From contig CP136068.1 of assembly GCA_032622095.1 (NCBI GenBank), positions 59,668,025-59,732,024 on the forward strand: a stretch of 64,000 nt of DNA, given 5' to 3'. Both the position numbers and the translations under genes were made by a program. Below are positions 1 to 11,667 of this stretch, in pieces (position 1 is the stretch's first letter; each line of letters starts with the position of its first letter). This DNA is from Siphonodentalium dalli (Eukaryota > Mollusca > Scaphopoda > Gadilida > Siphonodentaliidae). The notes below the pieces were generated by a model. That model saw nothing but the letters and a program-made list of their open reading frames with translations. It ran no database searches and was not told the origin of the DNA.

Positions 1-347
1 GGCTGATATTGAAGCATCGCAGAGTCTCTTGCAATAGCAGCGCCAATCAACAGAGGCATCGTAAATAACTGTCTGTGACCGGTGAATCGAAAAGTGAGCC
101 GGTGCTCGTAATAACGGCCGGTTTTTTTTTTTACAAGAACAAATCGCCGGTGAACTTAATCGATGTCCGATTTTCGCTTCGCAAACCTCACCCCCTAAAA
201 TTTTCGTTCGGATTTGTAGTTATCTTAAGAAACAATAACCCAAAGCTGCTTAGTAATGAATATTGATGAAATAATTCCGGAATTAATTTTCATTCCGGAA
301 GACTTCCGTCAAATTCCGGAAAACTTTCATCTCTGGTGTATAGTGTC

Positions 348-822
348 TCTTGTCACAATTCGTTCGAAATTACGGAAATGCATAATATTCAAACGTCTTA
401 GAAAAACATATAACAGTAAACACGAAAATCTAGACTGTGCTGATGGCGGCCATTTTGAATTGTCATTTTAGGTCAGAAATAATTATTTGTCGAGTTGCCA
501 ACATTGTTTTCTGGAATCAGGCTATAAATTACATTTAGACACAACTGTCTATACAATTTGGAGAATATGTTCCCAGCATATTTCACTTTCTGCCATTTAA
601 GACCGTAATCATTTATAAAATTCGCGTTTTTTGTAATTTTATGAGCATAAATGGGGTTAAATGTCAAAAATGTTCACTTTAAATTACCACATATGTTCTG
701 TGTATACTTCTTCTTGTTCCAATTAGTTCGAAAGTACAGAAATACTCAATATTCAAACGTCTTAGAGCAACATATAACAACAAACGTACAGTTAGACTTT
801 GTTTTGATGGCGGCCATTTTGA
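348..822. repeat. Diverged tandem duplication, 364-bp period
   Basis: Two diverged copies (about 348-458 and 712-822) share the order: AATTCGTTCGAAA-like start, 'TATTCAAACGTCTTAGA', 'ACATATAACA', and an end at 'GATGGCGGCCATTTTGA'. Two shared anchors are both offset by 364 bp. The frames crossing it have no recognisable domain. It is non-coding repeat DNA of unknown origin. Confidence 0.7.
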
Positions 823-869
823 GGCTAGGTCTTCATGTAAGACGCACGAAATCATATATATTTCTCCAT

Positions 870-904
870 ATATATTATCGACACGGATATGTATATATAT
901 ATAC

Positions 905-955
<51 letters not shown>

Positions 956-958
956 GGA
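870..958. repeat. AT-rich (TA)n microsatellite
   Basis: Almost pure TA/TATA dinucleotide tract with sparse G and C interruptions, leading directly into the CACCGACACCG minisatellite. Confidence 0.9.
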
Positions 959-1376
959 TACGTAGGACACACCGACACCGCAAGTATGGTTACTGTGTGC
1001 TGAAGTATCCCAGAACTCAGCTCTATATGTGTGTGCCATATACATATATATTCGTTTATACTATGCCCAGGGCACACCGACACCGCCACATGCCCGTATA
1101 TATACCGTGTGCTTTATGTATACATGTATGTATGTGTACTCAGTCCAGGACACACCGACACCGCCACATGCCTGTATAGACGATGTGCTTTATGTACATA
1201 TACATATATATTCGTTTATACTCTGCCCAGGGCACACCGACACCGACACATGCCCGTATATACGGTGTGCTTTGTGTATACATGTAAGTGTACTCAGTCC
1301 AGGACACACCGACACCGACAGTATATATACCCATTCGTATTCTGCCCAGGGCACACCGACACCTGCCTGTATAGTT
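959..1376. repeat. CACACCGACACCG minisatellite
   Basis: At least six copies of 'CACACCGACACCG' (near 968, 1073, 1151, 1233, 1306, 1350) alternate with two linker types: 'CTGCCCAGGG' preceded by TATATTCGTTTATA, and 'CTCAGTCCAGGA' preceded by TGTATACATG. The alternation gives a composite period near 160 bp. Open frames in three phases (PGHTDT repeats) follow from the repeat and are not evidence of a protein. Confidence 0.85.
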
Positions 1377-3012
1377 GAGTAGACTAAGTAAAAAATTCAA
1401 GGCAATTGTTCAAATTGTGACTAAAGCATGAAACTTTGCATATATGTACATATTCACACACTTATTGATATTAGATATGGAGCCAAGCTGAAATTTAACC
1501 CCTCTTTTAAGGGGTTTTCCAAATATAAAGAGCGTTTCGTGATTAAATAAGTTATTCAATATCGCAATTAATCCTACCAAGAAATATGCGAATTAAAATT
1601 AGTCATATAGGTAGGTATGACTCTGAGAGATAGGATGCCACATTTGTAGGGTAAAACTGGAACTCCCCGTCCAAGACGGCCGTCAAAATGGCAGCTGAAA
1701 GAGGAAATTTGACGTTTTTTCACTAATATCTTCTAGGTCAGGTTCGCTGCATGGAACTGGTTTGGAGATGGGACTTTATTTTGTATTGTTCGTGTTAACT
1801 GATCATTAGAGCAATGAAATATGCCATTCGTGTGATTCCAGTCCCTTCCGATCCCTCAATAATTCGATTATACAGAACTCGGTATGACATTTCACCGAAA
1901 ATCACCGTTAGGATTCTAGTCATATTTTAACAAGAAATTGACAGAACTGTGCAAATTAAGTGAGGCATAGAATTAATTACGAATATTTGAACTCAATCAA
2001 CAAAAATTGTCACTTTGTCGGAAAATGGCTGCCAAAATGGCGGCCAAAACCTGGAAAATGGTAAATATTGCCCCAGCATGCCATGTAATCGCTTACAAGT
2101 TGTGATTGACGAATACAATTGGCTATGCTGTCTACATTAAATTTTAGCATTTTTGATGCACATTTGTTAAGTGTTACTAATGTAACCAATGACATTGCCA
2201 GAATTATTGGATTTTTATATCACAAGCTTGACATCAAAATTGGCAAAAATTTACTTTTCGAGTCTGGACCATTAATTCAAGTAAATGGGGCCATCTTTGG
2301 TATCAAAGATGTTTATTGTTTTTGGTCTGTCTTAAATGAGTCACACTAATGTGTTTTAAGACAACATTACTCAAGATGGCTTCCAAAATGGCAACCACAT
2401 TTGGTAATTTTGTTTTACATATATCCCTGAGTAGTATTCTCTGTTCCCAAGTTTAGCAAATTGTAACTCACTTGGTTAGTAACCATATTACTTAATCCAC
2501 TGACTACTACGTGTTTCATTCTCGTTGTCCCTGTACCTTCTGGGGCATGATTAATTCATTTAAATGATGTACTGTAGTGTGGACTTTTGCCAAAAATGTC
2601 TTTTGGGACTCTGGCCATATATTTTAACGGAAAAAGGCAGAATGTCTAAACGGAACAGAGTGAAACCATATTAGCATAACAAAATCAACTTAATTATATG
2701 GTGTATATCAAAATGGTAGCCAGGGAGATATTGTATGGTCATGAATGGCGCGAAGGAGTAGCCTATACGGTGATGGGGTGGTGTGTCCATGGTGAGATGT
2801 ATATGTGTACAAGGGGTGACTGTATGGTCATGTGTGAGGTGATTAGCTATACAAGGATTATGTGTATGGTTATTGGAGTGGTGTATTCAGTATAGTACAG
2901 TAGGTAGTCATTGTATGTCTCTTTCTTCGGTCTATAGCATGACATTAACCAATGCCCGTGTGATTTGACTTCTGAAAGTTTGAGGCGTTGGCAGCATTTC
3001 ACTGATTGAGTG
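1377..3012. other. Intergenic; no gene seen
   Basis: No coding region could be supported. The stretch carries scattered 'CAAAATGGC(A/G)GC' motifs (about 1684, 2017-2045, 2378-2395), marking old copies of a dispersed repeat. It also holds a loosely repetitive TATGGT/TGTGTATGG block at about 2695-2890. Confidence 0.5.
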
Positions 3013-3040
3013 ATTGTACCACATTTTTTTGTGGTACAAT
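3013..3040. repeat. Perfect 11-bp-arm hairpin with T6 loop
   Basis: ATTGTACCACA, six T residues, then TGTGGTACAAT: a perfect inverted repeat. No flanking target duplication was recognised, so it may be the core of a small fold-back element or chance. Confidence 0.6.
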
Positions 3041-4315
3041 TCCGAATATCTAGGGTGACACTCCATAGTTTCGAATGATCAGTAGGGGTAATTTTATATA
3101 TATAAAGTGCTAGTGGTTTCTGGCACCATTCATGTGGTATGTATATTAAGACAAGGTGGGATATGAATTTGTGTAATTTTAGAAGGTGTTCTAGACTGAT
3201 GAACAAAATAAGTGCAAGTGACCTTGACCCCACCCATAGACAGCAGTAGCGTTTTCTGCGAAACAGTGGCTCTAGATACTGGGTCCATTTTTTAGCACCC
3301 AAAATTTGTCATCTGCATTAAAAATTGATTTTCTGGTATTTTTAACGGCGAAAGTTTGAATTTTTTTCACATTGATGTTGGATGCCAGAGGCCTTTAAAC
3401 CAACATAGGTGACCATGCTTGAAAAAATATGGTATTCGTGCCCATTGGGTATGAAAATGCAATATTTTGGTGATTTTTTGAATAAAAAACACATTTTCAA
3501 TCAAAAGATCAAGGGCCATAACTATTGATAGCCTATATATTATGGAAATTATGTATCAAATTATGAATGCCTATTATGTACTAATTTCAGGCATATATAT
3601 ATTCTCTATATGGTTTGGGATCATAATCCAGATAAATTTCAATGAATCTATGCACTGGGGGTAAGCTGCTCCATGGGAAGCGGTTCGCTTGTGATAAAAG
3701 CTCAAGTGCGCAGTTTACAATGCGACGGTGCGTCTGTGATTATTTTGTGAAAAAGGAAACTGAAGTATTCAATATGGTACGTATTATATCTATAAACAAC
3801 ATTATTCTATGGAACGTCGGTCACAAATGACCAACATGCTTCAACTGTGATTTACATATCGCATTTATTCGAACACATTTCCATACCACGCAAAAGCAGC
3901 TGATTTATCACTTCAAAACCTAATTGTGTAACGAGAAAATTCTTAATAACATGATATTTTGTGTATGAAAATGAAATAATCTGAATAATGTCCCGTATCA
4001 ATTGCTATAACAAACATCTCCGCCGTGCGATTGTTGTTGGCTTTGGTGTCTCCAACAATTAAATACTGAGAAAAATGCATTTTAACACCACCACGTGGAC
4101 GCTCCAGTTCGTATTTCCATAAGCGCCAGCGCGTAGACCGCCGGGATTGGTTGGCTCCAGTGCGCATTTAAAAAGAGATTTAGGGAATTGCAGAGGTTAA
4201 AACGATCGAAACAAGTTCGTATTTATTATTTCAATCACATTGGCATTATTGGAGCCTAAAACATGACAATTATCGTGTGGTGTTTCCGTGAATTATCAGT
4301 TATATACCAATAGTA
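3041..4315. other. Intergenic; no gene seen
   Basis: No supported coding region. A short 'CAAGGGCCATAACTATTGATAG' segment near 3508 resembles a motif I associate with dispersed repeats in marine invertebrates (recollection, not a search). Otherwise nothing stands out. Confidence 0.4.
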
Positions 4316-7300
4316 CACTGCAAATGACAGTGTTCAGATTTGAACGCTTTTAGCCCCGCATGTGTTCTGTTATTGAACATTCAGTGTTAATATTTGAACA
4401 TATATGTTCAGAAAACTCATTTATGAACGGTAGTGTTCAAACCTGCATGGACGTCGACCCGCTTGTGTTAGTATACTTAGTTACTTCATATATTATATCG
4501 CATATGCTTACGGGTTTAATGAATACTCGTTTGTGAAAATGATATCTTGTGACTTCTATATTGAACAATTGTAAAACTAAATGCGCATGCGCTGGTCTAT
4601 TTTTCTTCACGATGAGTTTTGTTATGATTTGTTTTGTTTTGAGCATTTTCCAGATCGGTAGACAAAATATCAGGGACGTGGTGGCAACACGGGGGGTGGG
4701 TAGTTGTAAATTGTAAATCCCGGTTATAAAATTACACCCCTCCCCAAATGGAAATTGTCCCATTCAGTCAAATCCGCGCCATACATCATTGAATGTATAT
4801 ATAGTGTTCATATACTGATCGGTACCGATATTTTTATGTTGCCGGTTCATCATTTGTGTAGAAAATCACTATATAATACGATCCCACGTTATTTTGTTTT
4901 ACACTAATTTCAGTATTGAACACTGCCGTTCATTCAGTGTTCGCTTCTCTTGTACATATGTGTTCAAGGTGAGACCACGGGCATCCATGGTCATTAATCA
5001 TTCGCGTATAACTAATGGCATGTGATCCCACTGGACTGTCTGTGGTTCTCTAACAAAATAGCATGTAGCGTCGTCTTTTGAAACATGATCTGGTTCCATG
5101 CATCTGGCATTAATTAATTTCGGTTTGAATATCTGCCGAACGGTGTAGTTTAATGTAGATGGATGGATAAATCCTTCACATTAATGGAATCAAGTCAATT
5201 GCGCTATTCTTTGGCGTTAGATTAAAAGTTCGAAACATAGTTGGCATTTATATGGTCTTTACTTACTGACAGGAGACAATGACAAGTTTATCACTACAGC
5301 CTGCACTCCGCATGGTAAGTACCGGTATATGTAATCCAATGTATAAAGTGTTCTAATTGTTTAATATTCCGTCCAGTTATTAGTGGGGAATATGTTTATA
5401 TCGGTTGATTTTTATAATAATGTCCAGAAATTACTGTGAGTGAGTGTCTCATTCATGCAGGTACTGTTTAAAACTTCTGTGAACTTTGTCATAAATAAAT
5501 TTCCTCGGAGCATTCTCATGGTTACTTTTCTCGCAAAAACAAAACAAAAACACTTGAGGTCATTAGAGAATATTTGGTGTCACATATATATTAAATTTGA
5601 TTATATTAGTAGATCTCCAATAAAAATATATAGATGTGCCGGTATATGTACATGGATCATTGCTAAATAGCCCAATCAATTATCTAAACTAGTAACGTGT
5701 GTTGTTCTACATGCAGTTTTAATTGGCGATTCTAATATATTAGATTATTCTTTCTTTCAGGAGCTGCATATATAGCATCGACCGAATATCTGCGGAAACT
5801 TTGGGCACAACATATACGGATGGTACAAACTACTCACGTTGGGTATAGCTGAACTACCAGAAATTATGTGACCGTAGAAATGTCTATTGCTATAAGCTAG
5901 CACCGTCAACAAATTCCAGTGACTGTTAAGCCATTACTGGTGTCAGCTGGTGCCAAAATCGAGAATGTTCAACAGGAACCGGCGCAGAAATGCATCGCAC
6001 ATTCAATGTTAAAAGATTTGTGGAAAACAGTGTGACTAATTCCGATAGTTCAAAGATTTGGACTTAAGATGATAAACCTCACGTCTAGCCTTACATAAAA
6101 ACATGGTAACTGTGATGCACTGTCTGCGATATAAGGTTGACAGTTTGTGTTTAATTCAGTGGTTGAAGGATATTCCAGATGTTCAGGATGTTATTTCGGC
6201 CAACTGGATTTCCTGCGAAATTAATACCGTTGCCAACACGGCATGGATGTTTTGGATACGGATTATTCAAGTAAGTGCATGTATAGACTGTTGTGCCATT
6301 GATTCATCAGTTTATCAGTCTTATTAAATGTTATTTACCTACATAATATTCACATCTTAATTAGGTTGAATGACCTTATTCCCCAACAATTACATCAGCA
6401 TTTAAAGGTACTCAACCCGATAAAACTCCTCTCAATTACTATTTCAATGGCTTCGGGGGTCAAAAATATTTGATTCGAGTCGAGGAAGTCACCCATCAAA
6501 GCTCAGATTTGTTAGATATCGATTTTAGAAATCTATTATTTTTCATTATCGGGAATTCTTTCTGGCCCAGAAGATAGTAAAAAATTCGTTATTATTACCC
6601 ACTTGATTATAGAGTTATCCATCCTTGTCTGTTTGAATAGAATTTTGGCGTAAAATCTCGAGCATGTTACCAAATTGACGGCAGTTATAAGTACTCATCT
6701 CGAGAACATAAGAATTTTCAAAAATCAATATCTAATGACTCTGAGCTTTGTTTGATGGGTTCCTCGACTCGAATCAAATATTTTTTACCCCCAAAGCCAA
6801 AGAAATAGTAATATAGGACCCTCTGATCGGATTGTTGTTGTTGGAATCTGTTGAGATGGGGACCCTCTTTACGGGTTGAGTACCTTTAATAAAATATACA
6901 TGTTTCTGTATGGGAAAATTGCATTATTAGCGATAGCTTTCAGCTTGTTCTCGGTAGTCATATATTAATGTCCACAAAAGTATTGGGTCAGTTAATTTGT
7001 ATTAAATGTACACAGGAGAAGAATGGCACTAAGAATGTTAAAGTGTTCAAAAGCTGTTGCAGTGTTCGGAACACATCAAGCGTTCACATATTTCGAACAC
7101 TCATGTTCAAAATCTGAACATGATGTGTTCAAAACTGAACGCTTATATGCATTCATAAATTGAACACATCCATTCAATTCATTGAACACATGCGTTCACA
7201 TCTGAACACCGGGGACCGTTCAGAGTAATTGAACACATCTGTTCTGAACTGAACACTGAACAGTGTTCATTATCTGTTGCATTTTTGGCGTTCAAATTTG

Positions 7301-7319
7301 AACACTTTTATTTACAGTG
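4316..7319. mobile_element. Putative CACTA/EnSpm-like (CMC) DNA transposon, non-autonomous
   Basis: The left end reads CACTGCAAATGACAGTGTTC. The right end, reverse-complemented, reads CACTGTAAATAAAAGTGTTC, continuing on both sides into (A/G)ATTTGAACG. These are imperfect terminal inverted repeats of about 32 bp. Both ends are flanked by TA (4314-4315 and 7320-7321), consistent with a 2-bp target duplication. The subterminal regions (4316-4440 and about 7040-7319) are packed with TGTTC/GAACA repeats in both orientations, an architecture known for CACTA/EnSpm elements. A further cluster lies at 4915-4970, so the unit could be composite. No transposase is recognisable. Splice-like signals occur inside (GTAAGT at 5315, a pyrimidine tract plus CAG ending at 5760, GTAAGT at 6270), but the frames between them are broken. 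A TTAA MITE is nested at 6406-6885. The superfamily assignment is inference from terminal motif, TSD and subterminal structure. Confidence 0.6.
6406..6885. mobile_element. TTAA-flanked fold-back MITE, copy 1
   Basis: A 480-bp element bounded by AGGTACTCAACCCG and its inverse CGGGTTGAGTACCT, flanked on both sides by TTAA (6402-6405, 6886-6889). The inverted homology extends about 150 bp inward and includes 'ATTTGATTCGAGTCGAGGA' and its complement, so the element can fold on itself. A TTAA target duplication fits piggyBac or Kolobok mobilisation. The AGG terminus does not match the CC(C/T) typical of piggyBac, so Kolobok-like is slightly favoured. Copy 2 is at 25165-25633. Confidence 0.85.
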
Positions 7320-8562
7320 TATATCCTATTATATACTCCAATCGATATGTATTTGAATGTACATGCAGCCCTGTGTGATTCACATGTATTTGTACGGATA
7401 TAATTAAAACTGTTCGTTTGTTGTCAGCCTAATTGATTTCGAATAGTGGGTTGATCATGTATGCATATTACCATGTGAGAGATTGACCATTATATGCATG
7501 TATTCGAATAATTAATCTTGCAAAATAATTGTCGACATGCGGCTTGTGTAAGTCATAACACAATATGGATGTGCCATTATATATAAATGGCACGAAAACG
7601 GCATTGCAAAAAATAATGCCAAATACATGCAATTATGGATGCGGTGCTGGTGTTAGAAAATGGCAGGGAAACCACGGGGATCATTAAATCCTCCATTGAT
7701 ATAAGCGACCCTTCCATACCCGCATACACCTGAAATGACAATAATGAAATAATAATTAATAAACGCAAGATAATCAGGTATAATTCTGGGTAGAGTGTCT
7801 TCATTACGGGTGGCCAATATTGGGCAACTCAATTTGCAATGCAGGGGTCCAGGAATTTTTTTTTTTAATTTATCATATTATTTTCTCAAAATACTATAAT
7901 AATTTAAAATCATATATATTCCCGGACCCTTGTGATTTGCACTCCACCCGGAGTTGAAAGACATTCATATTTACAACATATATTTCAGATACTTTCAAAT
8001 ATATGGGGGTATATCGTTGGAGTTCCAACCAGTTACAGACCTGTTTCATGTAATAGTCAGAATATTCAAGCTCAAGAATGTGCAAAAGGAAAGTCTTAAA
8101 GTGAGAAACAATGTGCTCCAAAGTGGGGGATACAGTTGGAAATTCGAAGTTTGACACCCACCCAAACCAAGATTCTCTAGTCACGTCCCTGACACTCCCA
8201 ATCCTGCATCAAGGTGTGATGAATACAGTGTTTGCTTTTACTGAAGCAACACATCGATACGAGTTCAACGTATTCCCAACTAAAATAAATGTCTAATAAT
8301 CATCATTACATTCGTACTAACGAAGCCATATCACCACTATATATGGTGTTATGGTTCTGTGAAGAATGCACTGCAAATGATATGAATATTATATTATAGT
8401 AATTATAATTATTATATATACTAATGTCTAATTATCGTAATTACATTCGTATCATTTGTATTACGAAATTCTTAATTGTCATAATTACATTAGTATTCGG
8501 ATATTTATAATATAAATGATATATAATATTAATCTATATATATAAAAACCCGTCGTCTGTGT
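7320..8562. other. AT-rich intergenic; no gene seen
   Basis: No supported gene. It includes small dyads such as CCATATCACCA...ATGGTGTTATGG near 8327-8354, and a cluster of 'TAATTACATT(A/C)GTA' motifs at 8300-8500. The overlapping frames at 7894-8296 on opposite strands have no recognisable features. Confidence 0.4.
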
Positions 8563-8590
8563 GTCTGTGTGTGTGTGTGTGTGTGTGGGT
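8563..8590. repeat. TG/GTCTGTG microsatellite
   Basis: A TGTGTG run follows 'CCCGTCGTCTGTGTGTC', the kind of leader often seen near Helitron 5' portions. No 5' terminus could be fixed. Confidence 0.6.
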
Positions 8591-8599
8591 TTGTAATAA

Positions 8600-9465
8600 C
8601 CTCCGATCGGGGACACACACGAGAATTTGTACTCACCAAATGGGGACACCTGACAAGTGGGGACGTCCACGTTTGTAATTGATGGCCTGGCGTACTCCAG
8701 GGGCCATTGTTTACCCATTGACATCGATATCGTGAAAAGTCCTCACTTCGGCAAGTTTTGAGATAATGTGTATAAATTCTATTTTTAGTAACATCATACA
8801 TGCACATAACTTGTGTGTTGGGGTCCAACATTCTCATTAAAAAAATTCACTTTATTGTGTGTTTTCCAATAAGGGACATAATGTTTTTTTTTTGTGTGCT
8901 TTCAAAATGTGGACATCAAAATAATCCAGACTGCGGACATAGTTTTCTAAAAATAGAATCACACTGCTTAACGAATGTGGATATTTTTATGTTTAAGGTC
9001 CTGTGCTTTGCATGTGTGTGTGCTTCCGGACTGATTACGACTGGGACATAATATTGGAAAAAAATAGAAACACACTGATGGCATTCTCGTCGGCCTAAAT
9101 TTTGACATTTTTATAGCAAATTCATGTCTTTGATAGATTGATAACTTCTGCAATACTGACAGTATTATATTATAGTATTATAGATTAAACTGAAGAGTTG
9201 AATGTATGAACAAATCCAAATGAATTGTGATGAAATGAATGTTTCAAGCTAGATTGGACACATGATACAGAATATTTGACCAAACAGTACACACTTTTGG
9301 TTGTGTATCCAATAGGGGACAAAGAGTTTCCAACTTCAGTTGACAAAAGGGGACCAAATCAATTTGCTAAATGAAATCTTCAAGCTGGATAAGAGATACA
9401 GAATATTTGAAAAAAGAGAAACACACTTTTGGCTGTGTGTCCAATAGGGGACACAGATATTTCAT
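8600..9465. repeat. Diverged GGGGACA-type repeats
   Basis: Repeated GGGGACA, 'CAAAATGTGGACAT', 'TTTTCTAAAAATAGAATCACACTG', 'TTTAAGGTCCTGTGCTTTG' and 'GACTGATTACGACTGGGACATAAT' blocks. On the opposite strand these line up, in order, with the ~119-bp subrepeat of the 12.4-29.1-kb array (CATATTTAAGGTCCTTGTAGTGTG..., GATTACGACTGGGGACATAATTT...). This is an older, inverted relative of the array subrepeat. Confidence 0.65.
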
Positions 9466-9469
9466 CATG

Positions 9470-9870
9470 CAATTTGCTGTGTACATTGACATGTAGATGG
9501 GAACGAGTGATTTTGGCCACACCCATTTAAAACCATGGCCGCCGTGGCCATCTTAGATTTTTCACTCAAATATTTTAGCACGGGTATACAGGCCACAATT
9601 TTCTTCCAATCCTTTTGAAATTTGTTGTATACATTGACGTGTAGATGGGAACGGGTGATTTTGGCCACGCCCATTCACAAAAACATGGCCGCCGACGGCC
9701 ATCTTGGATTTTGCCCTCAAATCATTTAGCAACATTTTTCATCCGATCGTCTTGAAATTTGCTGTGTACATTGACATTAACATGTAGATAGGAAGGTAGG
9801 TTATGACCACGCCCATTGTAAAAAATGGTCGCCGGCGGCCATCTTGGATTTTGCTCTTAAATCCTTTCAA
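9470..9870. repeat. Three ~143-bp repeats with GCCATCTTGGATTTTG
   Basis: Three diverged copies begin at 'TTTGCTGTGTACATTGAC' (about 9474, 9620, 9757). Each continues through GTAGATGGGAACG, GGCCACGCCCATT and a GC-rich CCGCCGNCGGCCATCTTGGA core. The core resembles the vertebrate YY1 site GCCGCCATNTTG; any binding here is inference. Confidence 0.75.
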
Positions 9871-9904
9871 AACTTTTTACAAAACATAGTTGCTCAGAGA
9901 ATGA

Positions 9905-10115
9905 TACACTTTGTTATTGAAGTTAATGTTGTCATCCGCGGGCATCTAGAACATTAATATTCTCATGTTTTGTCATGGAAGTAAATGTTGTCGTCTGCAG
10001 GCATCAGGGAGGTTAACACTGGCTTGCTGTTTCATGGATGTTAATGTTGTCAACTGTAGCCACCAAGGAGGTTAACGTTGGCCTGCATGTTTTGTCATGG
10101 AAGTTAATGTTGTCA
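9905..10115. repeat. ~60-75-bp tandem repeat, four copies
   Basis: 'GAAGTTAATGTTGTCATC'-like segments recur at about 9920, 9979, 10038 and 10099. They are separated by GGCATC...GGTTAACNNTGGC linkers, with TTTTGTCATGGAAGT before most copies. It is non-coding. Confidence 0.7.
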
Positions 10116-10153
10116 TCTATATATATATATATATATATATTTTGATACTTCCG

Positions 10154-10182
<29 letters not shown>
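10116..10182. repeat. Two (TA)n tracts
   Basis: Two TA runs separated by 'TTTGATACTTCCG'. Confidence 0.9.
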
Positions 10183-10184
<2 letters not shown>

Positions 10185-10658
10185 TATGTCAGCTCTTGCA
10201 ATTAGCCAATCAGCGTCGATATATAGTGACGGTATATGAACCCATATTAGGTCGGTGACCTGATATGAAATCAATATTAGGTGCATAGCCGCCATCTTGT
10301 TTTTTCAGAAACTCAGTCGCCTCGGGAATATTTTTGGTGTATTTTGGCGCCAAGAAAGGGGCTATTTGTCGGAAATCACTTTCTGTGAATTTAAAAACAT
10401 ATAGTATCATCTACGAAAACCTGCATGCGATATATTTGATCATAAATTAACTATCAAACTCAACAAGTTGTCCTACTTCAGTCTGGTAATTAGCCATTGA
10501 CTCAATGCGTTGACGTTCAACGCCCAACACGCGTCACTGTGACGTTAAATAAGTTAATCGCCATAGACGACTCATTTATCTTACCCAATTACAATAAATT
10601 ACAGCGACAATTAATTAAAGGGATATGCTGGATTTTGTCCACTGACATAATAAATACC

Positions 10659-10797
10659 TTACGGGACGCTTAATGTTCGAATATGGTGTCATGCGACGAT
10701 CAGCGAGATCAATATTAGGCTCGGCCTACGGCATCGCCTAATATTGATCTCACTTCGCGTCACATGACACCATATCCGACCACTAAACGTCCCGTAA
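10659..10797. repeat. 139-bp imperfect palindrome (fold-back MITE-like)
   Basis: The left arm TTACGGGACG...ATATGGTGTCATG...GAGATCAATATTAGGC is mirrored by GCCTAATATTGATCTC...CATGACACCATAT...CGTCCCGTAA around a ~14-nt loop near 10728. The arms are about 60 bp with few mismatches. No clear target duplication was found. Confidence 0.8.
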
Positions 10798-10824
10798 CTT
10801 ATAATATGCACACATGTTCTTTCT

Positions 10825-10837
10825 ATGTATATATATA

Positions 10838-10869
<32 letters not shown>

Positions 10870-11660
10870 TATTTCATAGAATCGAAAACGGCTGCGCGTA
10901 TTGAGCTCAAACTTCCTATCTAAGTGTAAAATCCCACGAACACCGTCGTTGTCGCGTTTTGGAAAAGCTCTGAGCACCCTTTCTCCACTCCCAATCATCA
11001 AAATCACCGCGAACGGCACTGCGGTGGTGAATCAAGTGATAATTTAATGGACGTTGTATGTGACGCGTCGCTATAAAAAAAGCGTTTGTTTTACACAATT
11101 GAACGCAACGTTATCGCTCGAAATATTAGGCAGAGAGATATACGGCAACACTATTTTGAGTGCTTTCCTATGCGGAGAGATTTATTGGAAGTCATAGTAC
11201 TTTTACAATTGGATTCAACGCAACGTTATCGCTCGAAATATTATGCAGAGAGATATACAGGAACAATATTTTGAGTGCTTTCCTATGCGGAGAGATTTAT
11301 TGGAAGTCATAGTACTTTTTTACGGGATTAATTGACTGTCCGCTCCTTGCGGGGACTATTGACCATCTCGTAAGGGTGGACAACCTCTGTCAGGGGCTGC
11401 TCAATGGCCACGGGCAGGTTAAAAAAATCATACCTCTTTTAGGGACGGGCATCACAATTTCTCTTGATTAAAAAGTCTGTCGTTCCTAGGAACGGGGAAG
11501 TTTAGGACGGGTACCATGAATTAACTCATTGAAAAACAAAGAATGCATTGTCTGTCGTTCCTAGCAAGGGGGGGATTTCATTGGGTCAATTTTTCCGCCA
11601 GAAAAAGGCACAAATAACTCACGAAAAACAAAAAATTCAATTAAAACAATTTAAAATTAA
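10825..11660. mobile_element. Helitron-like fragment A
   Basis: A TATATA/GTGTGT/poly-G leader (G run ~10853-10869) is followed by 'CATAGAATCGAAAACGG', 'GAGCTCAAACTTCCTA', 'TAAGTGTAAAATCCCAC', 'CGCGTTTTGGAAAAGCTC' and 'CCAATCATCAAAATCACCGC'. Then come a 115-bp tandem pair (11106 and 11221, 'CAACGTTATCGCTCGAAATA') and 'TCTGTCGTTCCTAG'. The same ordered modules recur at 52735-55900, upstream of a genuine Helitron 3' end. Neither end of this copy is identifiable. Confidence 0.55.
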
Positions 11661-11667
11661 AAAAAAA

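Noticed and set aside
889-1400. Overlapping ORFs rich in PGHTDT and YIYIYI
   Set aside because: Direct translation of TA and CACCGACACC tandem repeats in several phases.
5315-6327. Possible exons inside the CACTA-like element (GTAAGT 5315, pyrimidine tract + CAG to 5760, GTAAGT 6270)
   Set aside because: The interval is closed in all three frames except a short 74-aa ORF with no motif. Splice-like words alone are insufficient; noted in the element entry.
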